Part shown: in pieces, positions 5,130-6,556 of the stretch | Numbering within the stretch: the first letter of the stretch is position 1 | How the letters are laid out: every line of letters starts with the position of its first letter | Assembly: GCA_013329105.1 (NCBI GenBank) | Contig: DUKW01000141.1 | Coordinates: 1-6,556, forward strand | From: Candidatus Methanomethylophilaceae archaeon | GTDB lineage: Archaea; Thermoplasmatota; Thermoplasmata; Methanomassiliicoccales; Methanomethylophilaceae | Length of the DNA stretch: 6,556 bases | Direction of reading: 5' to 3' | Position numbers and translations under genes: made by a program | Notes under the pieces: model-generated | The model's database searches: none | The model's input: only the letters and a program-made list of their open reading frames with translations | Told to the model about the DNA's origin: nothing

Positions 5130-6385
5130 CCTAAGAGCCTCGCGGGGATCGTTTGGTGGCGCCATATGTCGTCCATATCCTCTTTATCCCTTATGAGCGC
5201 TATCTCTCCCTTATCGACAAGGACCTCACGGCAACGGGGTCGGCTATTGTACTGGCTGCTCATGACGAAACCGTAGGCGCCAGTGTCGTATACCGCAATC
5301 AAGTCGCCTTCCTCCGGTTCAGGAAGCACACGGTCGCGGGCAAGATAATCACCCGATTCACATATTGGACCGACCACATCGAAACGCTCGGTGCAGGCCC
5401 GGCCAAATTTATTGGCGATTACCACATGGTGATATGAGTCATAAAAAGCGGGGCGTATCAATGTGTTGAAACCGGCATCCACACCTACAAAATTCTTGCG
5501 GCTTGTTCGTTTCACATCCACGCAGCGGGTGAGCAGAACGGTGCTGTCTGCCACGATATACCTCCCAGGCTCAACCGCCAATGTTCTTACCTCACTTTCC
5601 TCCTTCACCATTGTTGTCAATTCGGTTGCCAGTTCCTCTATGTCCATAGGCTTTTCGTTGGGCCGATATGGTATACCGATACCTCCTCCCATATCCAGAA
5701 ATTCGAGTTTCAGGCCCAATTCGTCTTTTAGATCGCTGACCACTCCTAGTAGGATTTCCATAAGGTCTAAGAATGGCTCCACTGAGAGTCCTCCGGAGCC
5801 TATGTGGGCATGCAACCCTTTAGGTTTAAACCCTAAGTCCATAGCCTCACGGTACGCATCGACGATATCCTCGATGGGCACACCGAACTTGGAGTTCTTG
5901 GCCCCGGTAATTACTTTTTCGTGATGTCCGGACCCAATGCCGGGTGTGACCCTGAAAGAGATGGGGGCATCTATCGATATAGATGCCAACCTTCGCAGGG
6001 CGGAAAACGAATCCAGGTTTATATGGACCCCAGCTTCCACAAGACCCTCCAACTCCTCGTTGCTGACATTGACCCCCGTGTACATTATGCGTTCTGGGCT
6101 ATACCCCACTTTGAGACAAGTAAGCACCTCTCCTAATGACACTGCGTCTATACAGGCGCCCTCTTGTTCCAAGATCTTCAGGATGGCCATGTTGCTATTG
6201 GCCTTGCAGGCGTAATGGATACGCGTGCTCATCTGTTTATTGAACGCTTTATGGATGCGGCGGAAATTGTTCCGCAGCGCCTCTTCGTCCGTGACGTATA
6301 CAGGTGTGCCGTAACGGTCTGCGATTTCGGTGGCCGACAGGCCCCCTATTATCATCTCACCATCTCTACACTCGAAATCTCTCAT
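5126..6385 (-). CDS. lysA: Diaminopimelate decarboxylase
   Basis: Pyridoxal-phosphate fold III decarboxylase that makes L-lysine from meso-diaminopimelate, the last step of the pathway. Its 419 residues are the usual length. The N-terminal TIM barrel carries YACKAN (58-63) with the Schiff-base lysine K61, the phosphate-binding HIGSG (194-198) and GGGIGIPY (233-240), and EPGRY (272-276) for substrate and phosphate contacts. The C-terminal beta domain has RPAFYDSYHH (311-320), CESGD (342-346) with the catalytic C342 from the partner subunit, and GAYG (369-372) with Y371 near the cofactor. This pattern matches LysA rather than ornithine or arginine decarboxylases. The ATG overlaps the aspartate kinase stop (ATGA), with GGTGAT, complementary to the 16S rRNA tail, five bases upstream (6391-6396). 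The TGA stop overlaps the dapF ATG. No defects seen. Confidence 0.97.
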   Translation of the reverse strand: MRDFECRDGEMIIGGLSATEIADRYGTPVYVTDEEALRNNFRRIHKAFNKQMSTRIHYACKANSNMAILKILEQEGACIDAVSLGEVLTCLKVGYSPERIMYTGVNVSNEELEGLVEAGVHINLDSFSALRRLASISIDAPISFRVTPGIGSGHHEKVITGAKNSKFGVPIEDIVDAYREAMDLGFKPKGLHAHIGSGGLSVEPFLDLMEILLGVVSDLKDELGLKLEFLDMGGGIGIPYRPNEKPMDIEELATELTTMVKEESEVRTLAVEPGRYIVADSTVLLTRCVDVKRTSRKNFVGVDAGFNTLIRPAFYDSYHHVVIANKFGRACTERFDVVGPICESGDYLARDRVLPEPEEGDLIAVYDTGAYGFVMSSQYNSRPRCREVLVDKGEIALIRDKEDMDDIWRHQTIPARLLG

Positions 6386-6555
6386 GATTTATCACCAATG
6401 AATCCGTCGTGAAGGGCTTTCACTACCGCTGTGGCATGATCCATGGGTACTACAAAGTTCAGGGAGACTGTGGATGCCCCCTCTGATATGAGCTCTACGT
6501 TGGCCCCCGCATCGCGTACCTTGGAAAATATCTCTGCAGAAGCACCGCAACGATC
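6382..6555 (-). CDS. lysC: Aspartate kinase, C-terminal ACT domain (partial)
   Basis: The last 57 codons and TGA stop of a gene that begins beyond the right edge. The fragment reads CGASAEIFSKVRDAGANVEL, then ISEGAS and VSLNFVVP, and then a final helix ending ALHDGFIGDKS. This is the last ACT-type regulatory repeat typical of aspartate kinases: helix, then the NVELIS/EGAS strand-turn that binds lysine or threonine in feedback-inhibited enzymes, then FVVP strand and final helix. Aspartate kinase makes 4-phospho-L-aspartate, the first step to lysine, threonine and methionine, which fits the operon. The catalytic domain is not visible, and another ACT protein (for example a homoserine dehydrogenase fusion or a stand-alone regulator) is less likely. 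Its stop overlaps the lysA start. Confidence 0.8.
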   Translation of the reverse strand, partial: DRCGASAEIFSKVRDAGANVELISEGASTVSLNFVVPMDHATAVVKALHDGFIGDKS

Positions 6556-6556
6556 C

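Noticed and set aside
5463..5924. A 153-codon open frame on the plus strand opposite lysA
   Set aside because: Serine- and proline-rich shadow of the lysA coding strand, with no recognisable domain and no reason to prefer it over a clearly conserved gene.

Overview
The window looks like a piece of an archaeal, probably euryarchaeal, chromosome. The main evidence is an archaeal-type (class II) glyceraldehyde-3-phosphate dehydrogenase next to an archaeal-type phosphoglycerate kinase. Supporting signs are TATA-like boxes rather than bacterial -35/-10 pairs in the intergenic gaps, and strong Shine-Dalgarno sites of the kind euryarchaea use. A thermoplasmatote or methanogen lineage is possible, but that is a guess. 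TGA is the terminator of seven of the eight gene ends visible, so the genetic code looks standard.

Left half, plus strand (1-3126). The window opens with the last 69 codons of a histone-deacetylase-fold deacylase. Then come gap (GTG start), an unrecognised 132-residue protein that reads like a winged-helix protein with a C-terminal Cys/His cluster, and pgk. Gap and Pgk catalyse consecutive steps between glyceraldehyde-3-phosphate and 3-phosphoglycerate, so this is a small glycolysis/gluconeogenesis cluster with an unknown gene inside it. The gaps of about 70-100 bases before gap, the unknown gene and pgk each hold a weak TATA-like element. Two of them also hold short perfect inverted repeats that could be operators.

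Right half, minus strand (3136-6556). Reading leftwards: the C-terminal ACT domain of an aspartate kinase (partial at the window edge), lysA (diaminopimelate decarboxylase), dapF (diaminopimelate epimerase) and dapL (LL-diaminopimelate aminotransferase). This is a lysine operon using the aminotransferase variant of the diaminopimelate pathway. DapL makes LL-diaminopimelate, DapF epimerises it to the meso form, and LysA decarboxylates that to lysine. All three junctions are 4-base ATGA stop/start overlaps, so the genes are probably translationally coupled. The operon ends 9 bases from the end of pgk, in convergent orientation.

The most notable feature is in dapF. The gene is full length and in one frame with both catalytic cysteines, but codon 52 is TGA. 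Immediately after that stop is a good Shine-Dalgarno sequence followed by an in-frame ATG. This may be a nonsense mutation, a base-calling error, or a genuine two-piece epimerase. I saw no mobile elements, CRISPR arrays, tRNA or rRNA genes.
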